From contig NZ_JXLA01000023.1 of the NCBI RefSeq assembly GCF_001886185.1, positions 1-64,000 of the forward strand: a stretch of 64,000 bases of DNA, written 5' to 3'. Numbering within the stretch: position 1 is the first letter of the stretch; each line of letters starts with the position of its first letter. Below, in pieces: positions 17,606 through 26,755 of the stretch. The translations under genes and the position numbers were made by a program. Under the pieces are notes generated by a model. The model was not told the DNA's origin and ran no database searches. It saw nothing but the letters and a program-made list of their open reading frames with translations. The stretch is from Enterococcus raffinosus. GTDB lineage: Bacteria > Bacillota > Bacilli > Lactobacillales > Enterococcaceae.

Positions 17606-18874
17606 ATGGATAGCTTAATGGATGTGGTGCAGAGTATTTTAGGTGCTGGCCCGAGTGTCATGCTCCCTATTATCATTTTCATTGTCGGAATTATTTTTAG
17701 GGTTCCATTGAAAAAAGCAATTATTTCCGGAATTACAGTTGGTATCGGAATGATCGGGATCAACTTGGTTATCACGGTATTGACCACAAATGTAGGCCCA
17801 GCAGCACAAGCGATGGTCGAGCGGTTCGGTCTGAACTTGACGATCATTGATGCTGGCTGGCCAGCAGTCTCAGCCGGGACATGGGCGCAACCAATCGCGG
17901 CTGTGATGATTCCAGTGATCTTGATCGTAAATTTAATTATGTTGGCATTAAATCGAACGAAAACACTGAATATTGACATCTGGAACTACTGGCATGTTAG
18001 TTCTGTGGCAGCAACTGGTTATATTGTAACAAAAAGTTTTTTCTTTGGCATCCTGTGCGGGATTTTGTTTACAATCATTATTCAAATCATTGCAGATAAG
18101 ACAGCACCTAAAGTTCAAGAATATTATGGTTTAGAAGGAATCAGCATCACCACAGGTTCGGCGCAAGGTTATGCAGTTTTAGCTTTACCGGTCGGCTGGC
18201 TGGTGGATAAGATTCCTGGTATCAATAAATTAGATGTAAAACCTGAAACAATTCAAAAACGTTTTGGGATTTTCGGTGAACCAATGATCATGGGGATCAT
18301 TATCGGGATGTTCCTAGGCTTGCTGGGAGGCTATGACTTTATTGGCATCCTGCAAATCGGAATGAACATGGGCGGTGTCATGTTCTTAATGCCGCGAATG
18401 GTAAAAATCTTGATGGAGGGATTGATCCCGATTCAAGAAGGTGCGCAAAAATTACTGCAAAGCCGTTATGGAGATCGCGAAATTTATTTAGGAATGGATG
18501 CTGCATTAGCAACAGGTTCACCAGCGGCATTGTCCACCGGTCTTTTGATGGTGCCGATCACTTTGTTTTTAGCAGTTATTTTACCAGGAAACCGTGTCTT
18601 GCCTTTTGGAGACTTAGCGACAATTCCCTTCTTCGCAGCGTTAGTTGTACCTAGTCGTAAGGGAAATATTTTACACTCAGTTATTTCGTTAACGGTCGTA
18701 ATGGCAGTAGCACTGCTGATGGCAACAAACTTTGCACCAGTTATTACCGAAATGGCACAAGGTATCGTGAAGTTCCCAGACGGGGCAGCAGAAATCACGA
18801 ACTTGGACACAGGTGGGAACTTCTTAAAATGGATCTTCTTGAAACTCTCAGAATTAGTTGCACAAGTAATGTAG
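17606..18874 (+). CDS. gatC: Galactitol-type PTS IIC
   Basis: A 422-residue polytopic permease of the GatC family, beginning with LPIIIFIVGIIFRVPLKKA and carrying the RFGIFGEPMIMG loop conserved in this family. It forms the membrane channel that couples to GatB. ATG 17606 is preferred because GGAGG at 17591-17595 is ten bases away; ATG 17597 is only one base from it. The dehydrogenase follows 13 bases later. Confidence 0.87.
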   Translation: MDSLMDVVQSILGAGPSVMLPIIIFIVGIIFRVPLKKAIISGITVGIGMIGINLVITVLTTNVGPAAQAMVERFGLNLTIIDAGWPAVSAGTWAQPIAAVMIPVILIVNLIMLALNRTKTLNIDIWNYWHVSSVAATGYIVTKSFFFGILCGILFTIIIQIIADKTAPKVQEYYGLEGISITTGSAQGYAVLALPVGWLVDKIPGINKLDVKPETIQKRFGIFGEPMIMGIIIGMFLGLLGGYDFIGILQIGMNMGGVMFLMPRMVKILMEGLIPIQEGAQKLLQSRYGDREIYLGMDAALATGSPAALSTGLLMVPITLFLAVILPGNRVLPFGDLATIPFFAALVVPSRKGNILHSVISLTVVMAVALLMATNFAPVITEMAQGIVKFPDGAAEITNLDTGGNFLKWIFLKLSELVAQVM

Positions 18875-18887
18875 GAGGCTTATATCA

Positions 18888-19946
18888 ATGAGTAAAACAA
18901 TGAAGGGTGTTTCCAAACAGGCACCTGGCTATGACCAAATGGAGTTTATTGACTTAGCAGTACCTGAAGCAACAGAGGATAAGGTATTGATTAAAGTAGC
19001 CTACACGGGTATCTGTGGGTCAGATATTCATACCTTTAAAGGCGAATATAAAAATCCTACCACGCCTGTCGTACTAGGACACGAATTTTCTGGTCAAGTG
19101 GTTGAAGTAGGAGAAAAGGTAACTAAGATCAAAGTAGGCGATCGCGTGACTAGTGAGACGACCTTTTATGTCTGCGGTGAATGCGACTACTGTAAGGAAA
19201 AGCAATACAACTTATGTCCGCATCGCAAGGGAATCGGTACGCAGCAAAATGGATCAATGGCCAATTATGTATTGGCACGTGAGGAAAGTATTCATTTATT
19301 GCCGGATCATTTGAGTTATGAAGGCGCGGCGATGAGTGAACCACTGGCCTGCTGTGTACATGCAATGTATCAAAAGAGTCATTTAGAACTGAAAGAGACG
19401 ATCATTATTATGGGACCTGGTCCTATTGGCTTGTTCTTGTTACAGATTGCCAAAGAAATTGGGGCATTCGTTATTATGACGGGTATCACGAAAGACGCGC
19501 ACCGTTTAGAATTAGCGAAAAAACTTGGGGCGGATGTCATCGTGGATACGATGAAGGAAGATCTGGCTAAGATCGTTAATGAAGTGACGGATGGCTACGG
19601 AGTGGATAAGGTTTATGACGCCTCTGGCGCAGTGCCTGCGGTGAATGCCAGTCTACCATTGATCCGCAAACAAGGGCAATTCATTCAAGTTGGTCTATTC
19701 GCGAACAAAATGGTGGATTTGGATACGGAATCCATTATCCAACGAGAGATCGAATACATTGGCAGTCGTTCGCAAAACCCATATGATTGGCCAATCGCGA
19801 TTCATCTATTGGCGAAGGGTGCGATTAATATCGAAGAAATGATCACGAAAAAATATCCGTTGACAGATTGGCGTGAAGCCTTTGATAAAGTGATGGAGGG
19901 CAACGAGATCAAAGTAATGATCGAATCAAATCCAGGAGAATTTTAA
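18888..19946 (+). CDS. Zinc-dependent polyol(-phosphate) dehydrogenase
   Basis: A 352-residue medium-chain dehydrogenase of the sorbitol dehydrogenase / galactitol-1-phosphate dehydrogenase type. It shows GICGSDIHTF (catalytic zinc Cys), GHEFSG (catalytic His/Glu), the structural-zinc cysteines in CGECDYCKEKQYNLC, and the nucleotide motif GPGPIGLF. It likely oxidises the polyol phosphate made by the upstream PTS to a ketose phosphate. It is the last gene of cluster 1; no kinase or aldolase follows, so the ketose phosphate must be metabolised by enzymes encoded elsewhere. Confidence 0.86.
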   Translation: MSKTMKGVSKQAPGYDQMEFIDLAVPEATEDKVLIKVAYTGICGSDIHTFKGEYKNPTTPVVLGHEFSGQVVEVGEKVTKIKVGDRVTSETTFYVCGECDYCKEKQYNLCPHRKGIGTQQNGSMANYVLAREESIHLLPDHLSYEGAAMSEPLACCVHAMYQKSHLELKETIIIMGPGPIGLFLLQIAKEIGAFVIMTGITKDAHRLELAKKLGADVIVDTMKEDLAKIVNEVTDGYGVDKVYDASGAVPAVNASLPLIRKQGQFIQVGLFANKMVDLDTESIIQREIEYIGSRSQNPYDWPIAIHLLAKGAINIEEMITKKYPLTDWREAFDKVMEGNEIKVMIESNPGEF

Positions 19947-19957
19947 TAAAACGAAGG

Positions 19958-19990
19958 AAGTTGCACTGTTATTTCAGTGCAACTTTTTTG
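19958..19990 (+). terminator. Terminator of galactitol-type cluster 1
   Basis: A perfect 11-bp stem (AAGTTGCACTG / CAGTGCAACTT), six-base loop and a T run. Confidence 0.9.
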
Positions 19991-20020
19991 TTATTTTAAA
20001 ATTCTTTCAAAAAGAAACCG

Positions 20021-20049
20021 TTTACTATTTTTCTTGTTCAGGCTAGACT
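20021..20049 (+). promoter_or_regulatory. Promoter of PRD regulator 2
   Basis: TTTACT (20021-20026), a 17-base spacer and TAGACT (20044-20049), 33 bases before the ATG. Confidence 0.5.
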
Positions 20050-20081
20050 AAAGGAAAAAATGGCAGACAGGAGGGAAACAG

Positions 20082-22172
20082 ATGGACCTTGATAATCGGA
20101 GTGTTCAGGTTTTACAAACCGTCGCTTCTACAGTAAAAATTTCTTCCAAAGAAATCATGGAAAAATACCGACTCACTCGCAATCAATTAGATTACGCACT
20201 GAAAAAAATAAATGACTATCTGGAAGAGAATAGCTACCGAAAGATTATTCGATCACGCAATGGGGGTTTTGTCGTTGATACAAAGGTGGTGGATGACTTT
20301 TCGGGAATCATGAATAGTGAAAGTCAATTACAGGCAGATGAAAATAGTTTTCTAGATGAGGATCATCGATTGCTAGTTATTTTATTATTGATTTTTTCCG
20401 CAGACTATCTCTCGCTTTATCACTTTTCGGAAAGTTTAGAGGTGAGTAAAAATACGATTGTCTCGGACATCAAGAAACTCAAGAAACAACTGAGCAGACA
20501 TAAGCTGACCATCGATTATTCTAGAAAGGGTGGATACTATTTTCGAGGAGATGAGGAAGCGATTCGTGGATTGATTCTTGTTGTAACGGATCAAGTGATG
20601 GAATCGATTTACAATCGCCTTATTTTTGAAAAATATTTGGACATTCAGGTAACGGAAATTGAGGCCCAGAGAAGAATGTTGCGCTTGGTGGAAGAAGAAC
20701 TGCAAGTTCAGTATACCGATAATAGAATTCAGACAGCTCCTTATTTCTTAGTCTTGCTGGATCGTCGAGTAAAGAACGAGCATCTTATTGAGCAGCGTTT
20801 TGGCTTGCTGGCAAAAGAAATTATGGATACCAACGAATATGCGGCAATCGTAAAAGTATTGGCTGGACAAAGCATGCTCCCGAAATCCTATACGGAACAT
20901 CTTTATCTGTGTCTTTATATCCTGTCCTTAAAAATTACTGATTTAAGCAATATCTTTTCACTTAATAAAGTGGAGCTGCGAAAACACATCGAATTGTTTA
21001 TTGCTCAGCTAGAAAAAAATACAATCATTCAACTGAATGACAAAGCCCAATTAATTGAGAATTTAGCGTTGCATTTAACCCCCGCCTATTATCGCATTCG
21101 CTATGGTTTGACTTCCGATTATATGCTTACGGATATCGTTAAGAACCAATTGGATCCGCTGTTCTTTATTGTGAAATCATCGATTGCGCCCTTAGAGGAA
21201 TTTTTTGAAGAACGAATTCCCAACGATGAAATATATCTGATCACTATGTTCATTGGCGCGTATATGCAAAAGGAAAAACCAATCAATCTTGATAATACGA
21301 TTGTCAAAGCTGCGGTAGTTTGCCCGAACGGTATCATTAGTTCAAAACTGCTGGAAAAAACGTTAGATAACTGGTTTCCGATGATTCATTTTGTCAGCTC
21401 TTTTTCGATTCGTGAATTTTACGAAAAAGAGGAGTGCCTAGAGGTTCAATTGATCTTCTCAACTACGCCTTTAACGACAGAGTTCCCGGTGATCGTTGTA
21501 GGCAATGATCTTTCAGCGATGAACAAAACGTTAATCGTCAATGAAGTCATCCAGCTGATTTATAAAATTGATAGTTATAAATTACAGCCGGATCACATCC
21601 TGTCCATCGTCAGAAAACACCTTCCTATGGATGATGAGACAGAAGGGAAGATTCGTAAAGAGTTAATGATTTCCTACAATTCGATTTTTCAAATTCAAGA
21701 TCAAGAAATCTTGACGAATGAAACGAAGTTGAATTTAAGTGACCTGATTACGAAGGAAAGTATTGTCATCTTACCGAATAAACTAACTTGGCTGGAAATA
21801 CTGCAAGCAGCAACACAAAATTTGATTGATCGTGGAATCGTTGAGCCGAGCTACTTAAGCCATCTTGAGGAACAGTTTCCGGAGGTCACTCCCAGTATCG
21901 TATTGGGAAATCAGATCGTGATTCCCCATACCATTCCTGAAAATGGGGCTCGTGAACTGGGCATGTGTTTAGCCAAAATCCCACAGGGTTTCTCCAGTCA
22001 AGGACAGTGCTACCGATATGTAGTGGTTATTTCAGCGATTGACAAAAAAATGCATATCCAACCAATGATGCAGCTATTGAAAATCGCAAGCGATCCAAAA
22101 ACGATTCAGCGATTGGATCAGGCGCAAGATAAAGACGCGCTTTTAGCGGTTATCCAAGATTTCAAAAAATAG
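20082..22172 (+). CDS. PRD-domain transcriptional activator (MtlR/LicR-like)
   Basis: A 696-residue paralogue of the 14598 regulator with the same order: HTH (EIMEKYRLTRNQLDYALKKIN), second HTH (LEVSKNTIVSDIKKLKKQL), two PRDs, EIIB-like segment (VVCPNGIISSKLLEK) and EIIA-like domain (IVIPHTIPENG). AGGAGGG precedes the ATG. It has its own terminator, and the PTS genes begin about 230 bases later behind their own control region, so it probably activates them in trans. Confidence 0.88.
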   Translation: MDLDNRSVQVLQTVASTVKISSKEIMEKYRLTRNQLDYALKKINDYLEENSYRKIIRSRNGGFVVDTKVVDDFSGIMNSESQLQADENSFLDEDHRLLVILLLIFSADYLSLYHFSESLEVSKNTIVSDIKKLKKQLSRHKLTIDYSRKGGYYFRGDEEAIRGLILVVTDQVMESIYNRLIFEKYLDIQVTEIEAQRRMLRLVEEELQVQYTDNRIQTAPYFLVLLDRRVKNEHLIEQRFGLLAKEIMDTNEYAAIVKVLAGQSMLPKSYTEHLYLCLYILSLKITDLSNIFSLNKVELRKHIELFIAQLEKNTIIQLNDKAQLIENLALHLTPAYYRIRYGLTSDYMLTDIVKNQLDPLFFIVKSSIAPLEEFFEERIPNDEIYLITMFIGAYMQKEKPINLDNTIVKAAVVCPNGIISSKLLEKTLDNWFPMIHFVSSFSIREFYEKEECLEVQLIFSTTPLTTEFPVIVVGNDLSAMNKTLIVNEVIQLIYKIDSYKLQPDHILSIVRKHLPMDDETEGKIRKELMISYNSIFQIQDQEILTNETKLNLSDLITKESIVILPNKLTWLEILQAATQNLIDRGIVEPSYLSHLEEQFPEVTPSIVLGNQIVIPHTIPENGARELGMCLAKIPQGFSSQGQCYRYVVVISAIDKKMHIQPMMQLLKIASDPKTIQRLDQAQDKDALLAVIQDFKK

Positions 22173-22180
22173 TAAAAATG

Positions 22181-22216
22181 AAATCCTCGTTCTTCTGGAG
22201 AGCGGGGATTTTTGTG
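22181..22216 (+). terminator. Terminator after PRD regulator 2
   Basis: AATCCTCG pairs with CGGGGATT (one G-U pair), then TTTTTG. Moderate strength. Confidence 0.55.
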
Positions 22217-22402
22217 TTATTGAGCTATTTAACCAATAGATAACAAAGATAAACGCTTGTGAAATCAACGTTTTCAGCAAGTCATACAAATATTACGGAA
22301 TAGGTTCAGTAAAAAATGAGTTCAAAAGAAATTCAAAAGAAAGCGTTTCCGTGCTATCTTTTGGTTAAGCAAGAAGCAAAAAAACAGAATAGGAGGGATC
22401 TA

Positions 22403-22861
22403 GTGATCAAACGAGAGTTGCTTTTTAGCAAAATGAAGCCACAGGATTACGAAGAGATGATTTCATTCTTGGGTGGGAAAATGGAAGAGCTGGGTTATGT
22501 AAAAAATACTTATGTTCCAGCGGTACTGGAAAGAGAGAAGGGCTTTCCTACGGGATTGCAGATGGGCGATTATGGGATTGCGATTCCCCATACGGATCGT
22601 GAGCATGTATACCAATCCGCTTTAGCAATCGCGACTTTAGCAGAACCAATCGAGGTTTGCTCAATGATCAATCCAGAAGAAAAAGTTCGTGTATCATTGG
22701 TCATTTTAATGGCGGTGGAGGACCCAGATGGTCAAGTCAAGATGCTTAGCAAGCTGATGGGACTTTTTCAAGATGTGGAAACATTAAAGCGTTTAGAGCA
22801 CGCATCGTCTGTGGAAGAGATGTATAACATCGTGGCAAAAATGGAATTAGAAATCGCATAA
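22403..22861 (+). CDS. gatA: Galactitol-type PTS IIA
   Basis: A 152-residue PTS_EIIA_2 protein with the active His63 in GIAIPHTDREH. The start is placed at GTG 22403 because AGGAGGGA lies directly upstream; an in-frame ATG at 22316 would add 29 residues that do not look like the family. It is the first structural gene of the 22.4-28.6 kb operon. Confidence 0.83.
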   Translation: MIKRELLFSKMKPQDYEEMISFLGGKMEELGYVKNTYVPAVLEREKGFPTGLQMGDYGIAIPHTDREHVYQSALAIATLAEPIEVCSMINPEEKVRVSLVILMAVEDPDGQVKMLSKLMGLFQDVETLKRLEHASSVEEMYNIVAKMELEIA

Positions 22862-22886
22862 AGCGAAAATAAAAGGAGGAGCAACA

Positions 22887-23189
22887 ATGAAAAGATACAA
22901 TGTATTGTCTGTGTGTGGATCAGGAACGGTGACATCATCAATGGTGGCGGAAAAATTAAGAGAGACGTTGGAAGAAAAAGGCTATATTGTTGATACTACA
23001 GAGGCAAACCCGAACGAAGCGTTGTCTCTAGCAAAGACAGGGAAGTTTGATTTTATTACGTATACAAGTCCTTTACCAGATGGGGATTACGGAATTCCAG
23101 TAGTAAATGCCATCGGTTTCTTAACCGGGTTTGGGGAAGAAGAATTTTTAGAAGAAGTAGACGGCGTTTTATTAGCCTTAGAGAACTAA
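22887..23189 (+). CDS. gatB: Galactitol-type PTS IIB
   Basis: A 100-residue EIIB with the phosphocysteine loop SVCGSGTVTSS (Cys10). The ATG has AAAGGAGGAG upstream. The ending (GIPVVNAIGFLTGFG) matches the IIB of cluster 1 in style (AISAMAFLTGIG), supporting a common family. Confidence 0.86.
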   Translation: MKRYNVLSVCGSGTVTSSMVAEKLRETLEEKGYIVDTTEANPNEALSLAKTGKFDFITYTSPLPDGDYGIPVVNAIGFLTGFGEEEFLEEVDGVLLALEN

Positions 23190-23306
23190 AATTTAAAGAA
23201 CAGGTTGTTTTTGGTTTCTTGCGAAGAAGTGATAAACAGGTATTGCTTTATTCGATTTTAGGCATGTTGAAAATTAAATACATTAAATTGAAAAAGGAGT
23301 AATGAG

Positions 23307-24728
23307 ATGTTAGAAACATTAAAAAGCGTTTTTGATACGTTTGGATCGGCTGTATTTGTTCCAGTGATGATTTTTGTCGTTGCTAAAGTATTGAAAGTGA
23401 AGACGCAAAAGGCATTTTTATCTGGATTATATGCAGGTGTAGGGCTGATGGGCTTTACTTTGATTTTGAACTCATACACCCCAATTATTTCGAAAGTCGT
23501 TCAACAAATGGTCGATCAAACAGGAATCAATCTTCCAGCCTTTGATGTAGGGTGGCAAGCAACGGCATTGGTGGCCTATTCAACAGAGGCAGGGATGATT
23601 TATCTAGTGATCGCCTTAGTTTTACAGACGGTACTTTTTTTAGTGAAGTGGACCAACGTATTCCAGCCTTCTGATTTATGGAATAACTATTCTTATATGG
23701 TTTGGGGCTCGATGGTGTATTTAGCTACAAAAAATATGATCTTAGCAGTTGTCTTAATGTGTTTATTGAATATGTACAGCCTATTATTATCGGAAATGTT
23801 AGCCAGAAGATGGTCAAGCTATTATCACTATCCAAATTGCACGATCATTGCTATGCATAATATCGAGCCGGGAATCTTTGCTCTCTTGATGGACCCGATT
23901 TGGAATATGATCGGCTTGCATAAAGTACGCTTGAATCCTCAAGGCTTGCAGAAGAAGTTAGGGTTTCTTGGCGAACCAATCTCGTTAGGATTGTTCTTAG
24001 GTCTATTTTTAGGGATTTTAGGAAATATCAGCAATTTGGCAGAGCTATCTGCTTGGGGACAGATCACAGAAGTAGCGATCGCGACAAGTGCGGTGATGGC
24101 GATCTTCCCGAAAGTAGCGGGAATCTTCTCACAAGCCTTCAACCCGATCTCACAAGCAGCGAGTAAAAATGTTCGCGGCAATAACGAGGGACGCGAATGG
24201 TATCTTGGCGTAAATGATGCGACAGGCTATGGTGAACCAGCAACGTTGATCTCAGGAATTCTTTTGATCCCAATTATGGTATTCATCGCAATGATTTTAC
24301 CAGGTAACCAAACATTGCCAGTAGTTGATTTATTGGCTATTCCGTATATGGTACAAGCTTTGGTATGTTTATCAAACGGAAATATCGCCAAAACACTGAT
24401 CAATGGAGTGATTTGGTTCAGCCTAGGATTGTACATGTGCTCTTACACTGCGCCAATGTTTACTGAGATTGCACAAACGGTAGGGGTTACTTTACCAGCC
24501 GGCGCATTGATGGTAACCAGTTTCAATATTTTAGGAAAACCAATTTTTGGACTAATTTTCTTAGCCTTTTTAAGTCAGAATCCATTGTGGATTGGCTTGA
24601 CGATCGTCGCATACTTTGTTGTTTACTTCTTATTCCGTAAAAATAGAGAAGCCTTTTATGGATATGTTGAACGAGCTGCAGCGAAAAACAGCGGTGAAAT
24701 TCCAGAAGCCAAAACAAAGGTAGCTTAG
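23307..24728 (+). CDS. gatC: Galactitol-type PTS IIC
   Basis: A 473-residue GatC-family permease with about nine to ten hydrophobic segments and the KKLGFLGEPISLGLF loop. It is longer than the IIC of cluster 1 by about 50 residues, mostly through a C-terminal extension with a hydrophobic segment and a charged tail (FRKNREAFYGYVERAAAKN). AAAGGAG precedes the ATG. Confidence 0.86.
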   Translation: MLETLKSVFDTFGSAVFVPVMIFVVAKVLKVKTQKAFLSGLYAGVGLMGFTLILNSYTPIISKVVQQMVDQTGINLPAFDVGWQATALVAYSTEAGMIYLVIALVLQTVLFLVKWTNVFQPSDLWNNYSYMVWGSMVYLATKNMILAVVLMCLLNMYSLLLSEMLARRWSSYYHYPNCTIIAMHNIEPGIFALLMDPIWNMIGLHKVRLNPQGLQKKLGFLGEPISLGLFLGLFLGILGNISNLAELSAWGQITEVAIATSAVMAIFPKVAGIFSQAFNPISQAASKNVRGNNEGREWYLGVNDATGYGEPATLISGILLIPIMVFIAMILPGNQTLPVVDLLAIPYMVQALVCLSNGNIAKTLINGVIWFSLGLYMCSYTAPMFTEIAQTVGVTLPAGALMVTSFNILGKPIFGLIFLAFLSQNPLWIGLTIVAYFVVYFLFRKNREAFYGYVERAAAKNSGEIPEAKTKVA

Positions 24729-24749
24729 TAGAGAAGGATGAAAGAAAAG

Positions 24750-25811
24750 ATGACAGAAAAGATGAAAGCAAGTGTATTAATAAAACCCGGTGTCTTGGAA
24801 GTTCAAGAGGTAGAGATTCCTGATATCGGTGAAGAGGAAGTATTAGTAAAAGTCGCTTACGCGGGGATCTGCGGCTCAGATGTGCCCCGCGCAAACTTAG
24901 AAGATGGTGCAAGAATGTATCCGCTCATTTTAGGACATGAATTCAGTGGAACAGTTGATCGGGTAGGATCACAGGTCACTAAAGTTCAAGTCGGAGACAA
25001 GATCGCTGTTGCACCATTGATCCCGGACCCTAATTCTGAATATACAAAAGAAGGCTCCTATGGTCTCAGTGATAATTATAACATAATCGGTACAGGCAGT
25101 AATGGAGCTTTTGCTGAATACGTGAAGGTTCCTGAAGCACACTGTGTGGTAATGCCGGAAGATTTGGATTTGTTGTCAGCGGCAGGGGTAGAGCCGGCGA
25201 CAATTAGCTGGCATGCAATGCAGCGGGCGAACATGAAGGTTGGTGATACAGTAGCAGTTCTTGGCTGTGGACCGATCGGACAATTTGCGATTCAAATCGC
25301 GAAAATATTCGGAGCAAAAAAAGTCATTGCCGTCGATATTTTTGATGAAAAATTGGCATTAGCAAAACAACTCGGAGCAGATGTGACAATCAACAGCAAA
25401 GAGCAGGATCTGGAAGAAGCTATCAAGGCAGAAACAGGCTTAGGCGTCCATGTTGTGATCGAAACGGCGGGGAGTAAATTCACTCAGAAACAGGCCTTAT
25501 TGATTACTCGTAAACATGGGACGGTAGTATTGGTAGGCATTTCCCATCAGGATCTGCCCTTGTCTGAACATGAGGCAGAACGCATTATGCGTGCAGAGCT
25601 GACAATTACAGGCTCATGGAATTCCTATACCGCACCTTATCCGGGACGTGCATGGGAAGCGACATTAGAAGAAATGTCCAAACGCAGAATCAAATTCAAA
25701 GAAATGGTGAGTGATGAGATCACGTTAACGGATTTGCCAGATGTGCTGCCTAAAATGTTTAAGCGTGAGCTTGCTTATAACAAAATCGTTGTTGCAGTCA
25801 ATCCAGAGTAA
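24750..25811 (+). CDS. Zinc-dependent polyol-phosphate dehydrogenase
   Basis: A 353-residue medium-chain dehydrogenase of the galactitol-1-phosphate 5-dehydrogenase type: GICGSDVPRANL (catalytic zinc Cys), GHEFSG, and the nucleotide motif GCGPIGQF. The four-cysteine structural zinc lobe of the cluster 1 enzyme is absent here (APLIPDPNSEYTKEGSYGL instead), an obvious difference from GatD. Starts at 24738, 24750 and 24762 are all in frame; AGAAGG lies 12 bases before 24750. It should oxidise the PTS product to a ketose phosphate. Confidence 0.82.
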   Translation: MTEKMKASVLIKPGVLEVQEVEIPDIGEEEVLVKVAYAGICGSDVPRANLEDGARMYPLILGHEFSGTVDRVGSQVTKVQVGDKIAVAPLIPDPNSEYTKEGSYGLSDNYNIIGTGSNGAFAEYVKVPEAHCVVMPEDLDLLSAAGVEPATISWHAMQRANMKVGDTVAVLGCGPIGQFAIQIAKIFGAKKVIAVDIFDEKLALAKQLGADVTINSKEQDLEEAIKAETGLGVHVVIETAGSKFTQKQALLITRKHGTVVLVGISHQDLPLSEHEAERIMRAELTITGSWNSYTAPYPGRAWEATLEEMSKRRIKFKEMVSDEITLTDLPDVLPKMFKRELAYNKIVVAVNPE

Positions 25812-25826
25812 AAGGGGACCGAATCA

Positions 25827-26522
25827 ATGTTAGAACAATTAAAAGAAGAAGTATTTCAAGCGAATCTAGCCTTACCTAAACAGGGGTTAATTAAATATAC
25901 CTGGGGAAATGTCAGTGCCTATGATCCTGAAACAAGCTATTTTGTCATTAAGCCTAGCGGTGTCAGTTATGAAGAAATGAAGGCGTCTGATATGGTAGTC
26001 GTTGATTTAGAAAATAGGGTAATCGAGGGAGAACTGAATCCATCATCAGATACGCCAACTCATGCAGTATTGTATAAGGCATTTCCAGAAATTGGCGGAA
26101 TCGTTCATACGCATTCGACTTGGGCAGCAGCTTGGGCACAATCAGGTTTGGATGTTCCAGCAATGGGGACGACTCATGCGGATACCTTTTATGGCTCTGT
26201 TCCATGTGCGCGCTTCTTGACCAAAAATGAAATCGATGAAGGCTATGAGCATGAGACGGGGAATGTCATTGTCGAGACCTTTAAGCAGCGCGAAATCAAG
26301 CCTTTGGAAGTTCCAGGAGTACTGCTCCATGGACACGGCCCATTTACTTGGGGAAAAGATGCTCATAGTGCAGTTATGAATGCTGTGGTTTTGGAGGAGG
26401 TATGCAAGATGAATTTATTGACTCGTCAATTAAATTCTTTTGCAGAAGAACTGCCACAACGTGTATTGGATAAACACTATTTACGTAAGCATGGGGCGAA
26501 TGCCTATTATGGACAGAACTAA
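25827..26522 (+). CDS. L-ribulose-5-phosphate 4-epimerase (AraD-like)
   Basis: A 231-residue class II aldolase/adducin-fold protein very close to E. coli AraD as I remember it: [28 protein letters not shown], the zinc His pair in [23 protein letters not shown] (catalytic Asp region), [10 protein letters not shown] and the ending [14 protein letters not shown]. It should interconvert L-ribulose 5-phosphate and D-xylulose 5-phosphate. AAGGGGACC precedes the ATG. In this operon it may act on the ketose phosphate made by the dehydrogenase, which would point to an L-arabitol- or ribitol-like substrate, though UlaF/SgbE paralogues act in the same fold. Confidence 0.82.
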   Translation: MLEQLKEEVFQANLALPKQGLIKYTWGNVSAYDPETSYFVIKPSGVSYEEMKASDMVVVDLENRVIEGELNPSSDTPTHAVLYKAFPEIGGIVHTHSTWAAAWAQSGLDVPAMGTTHADTFYGSVPCARFLTKNEIDEGYEHETGNVIVETFKQREIKPLEVPGVLLHGHGPFTWGKDAHSAVMNAVVLEEVCKMNLLTRQLNSFAEELPQRVLDKHYLRKHGANAYYGQN

Positions 26523-26547
26523 CGAATAACGAGAAAGGAGGATGACG

Positions 26548-26730
26548 ATGATTAGCGATTTATTTGTTTTGATTGGATTGGCATTCTTTATCAAAATCTT
26601 TTTTGATGGCGCAAAAAGGCTGGTTATTGGAGCCAATGGAGATATTGTTAAAAGTAAAACGTACTGGATCCATGGCGGCTTGGGGATAGCTTTTCTGATC
26701 GTTGCGCGACTAATTACGCTCCTCCTTTAA
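26548..26730 (+). CDS. Small membrane protein in polyol operon
   Basis: A 60-residue protein with two hydrophobic segments (LFVLIGLAFFIKIFF and GIAFLIVARLITLLL) and a short charged loop. ATG 26548 has AAAGGAGG six bases upstream; ATG 26542 touches it. It lies between the AraD-like and RhaD-like genes in a tight operon, so it is probably functional and perhaps linked to the transporter. No family recognised. Confidence 0.65.
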   Translation: MISDLFVLIGLAFFIKIFFDGAKRLVIGANGDIVKSKTYWIHGGLGIAFLIVARLITLLL

Positions 26731-26755
26731 CCTTGTAATAATGGAGGGTGATGGA

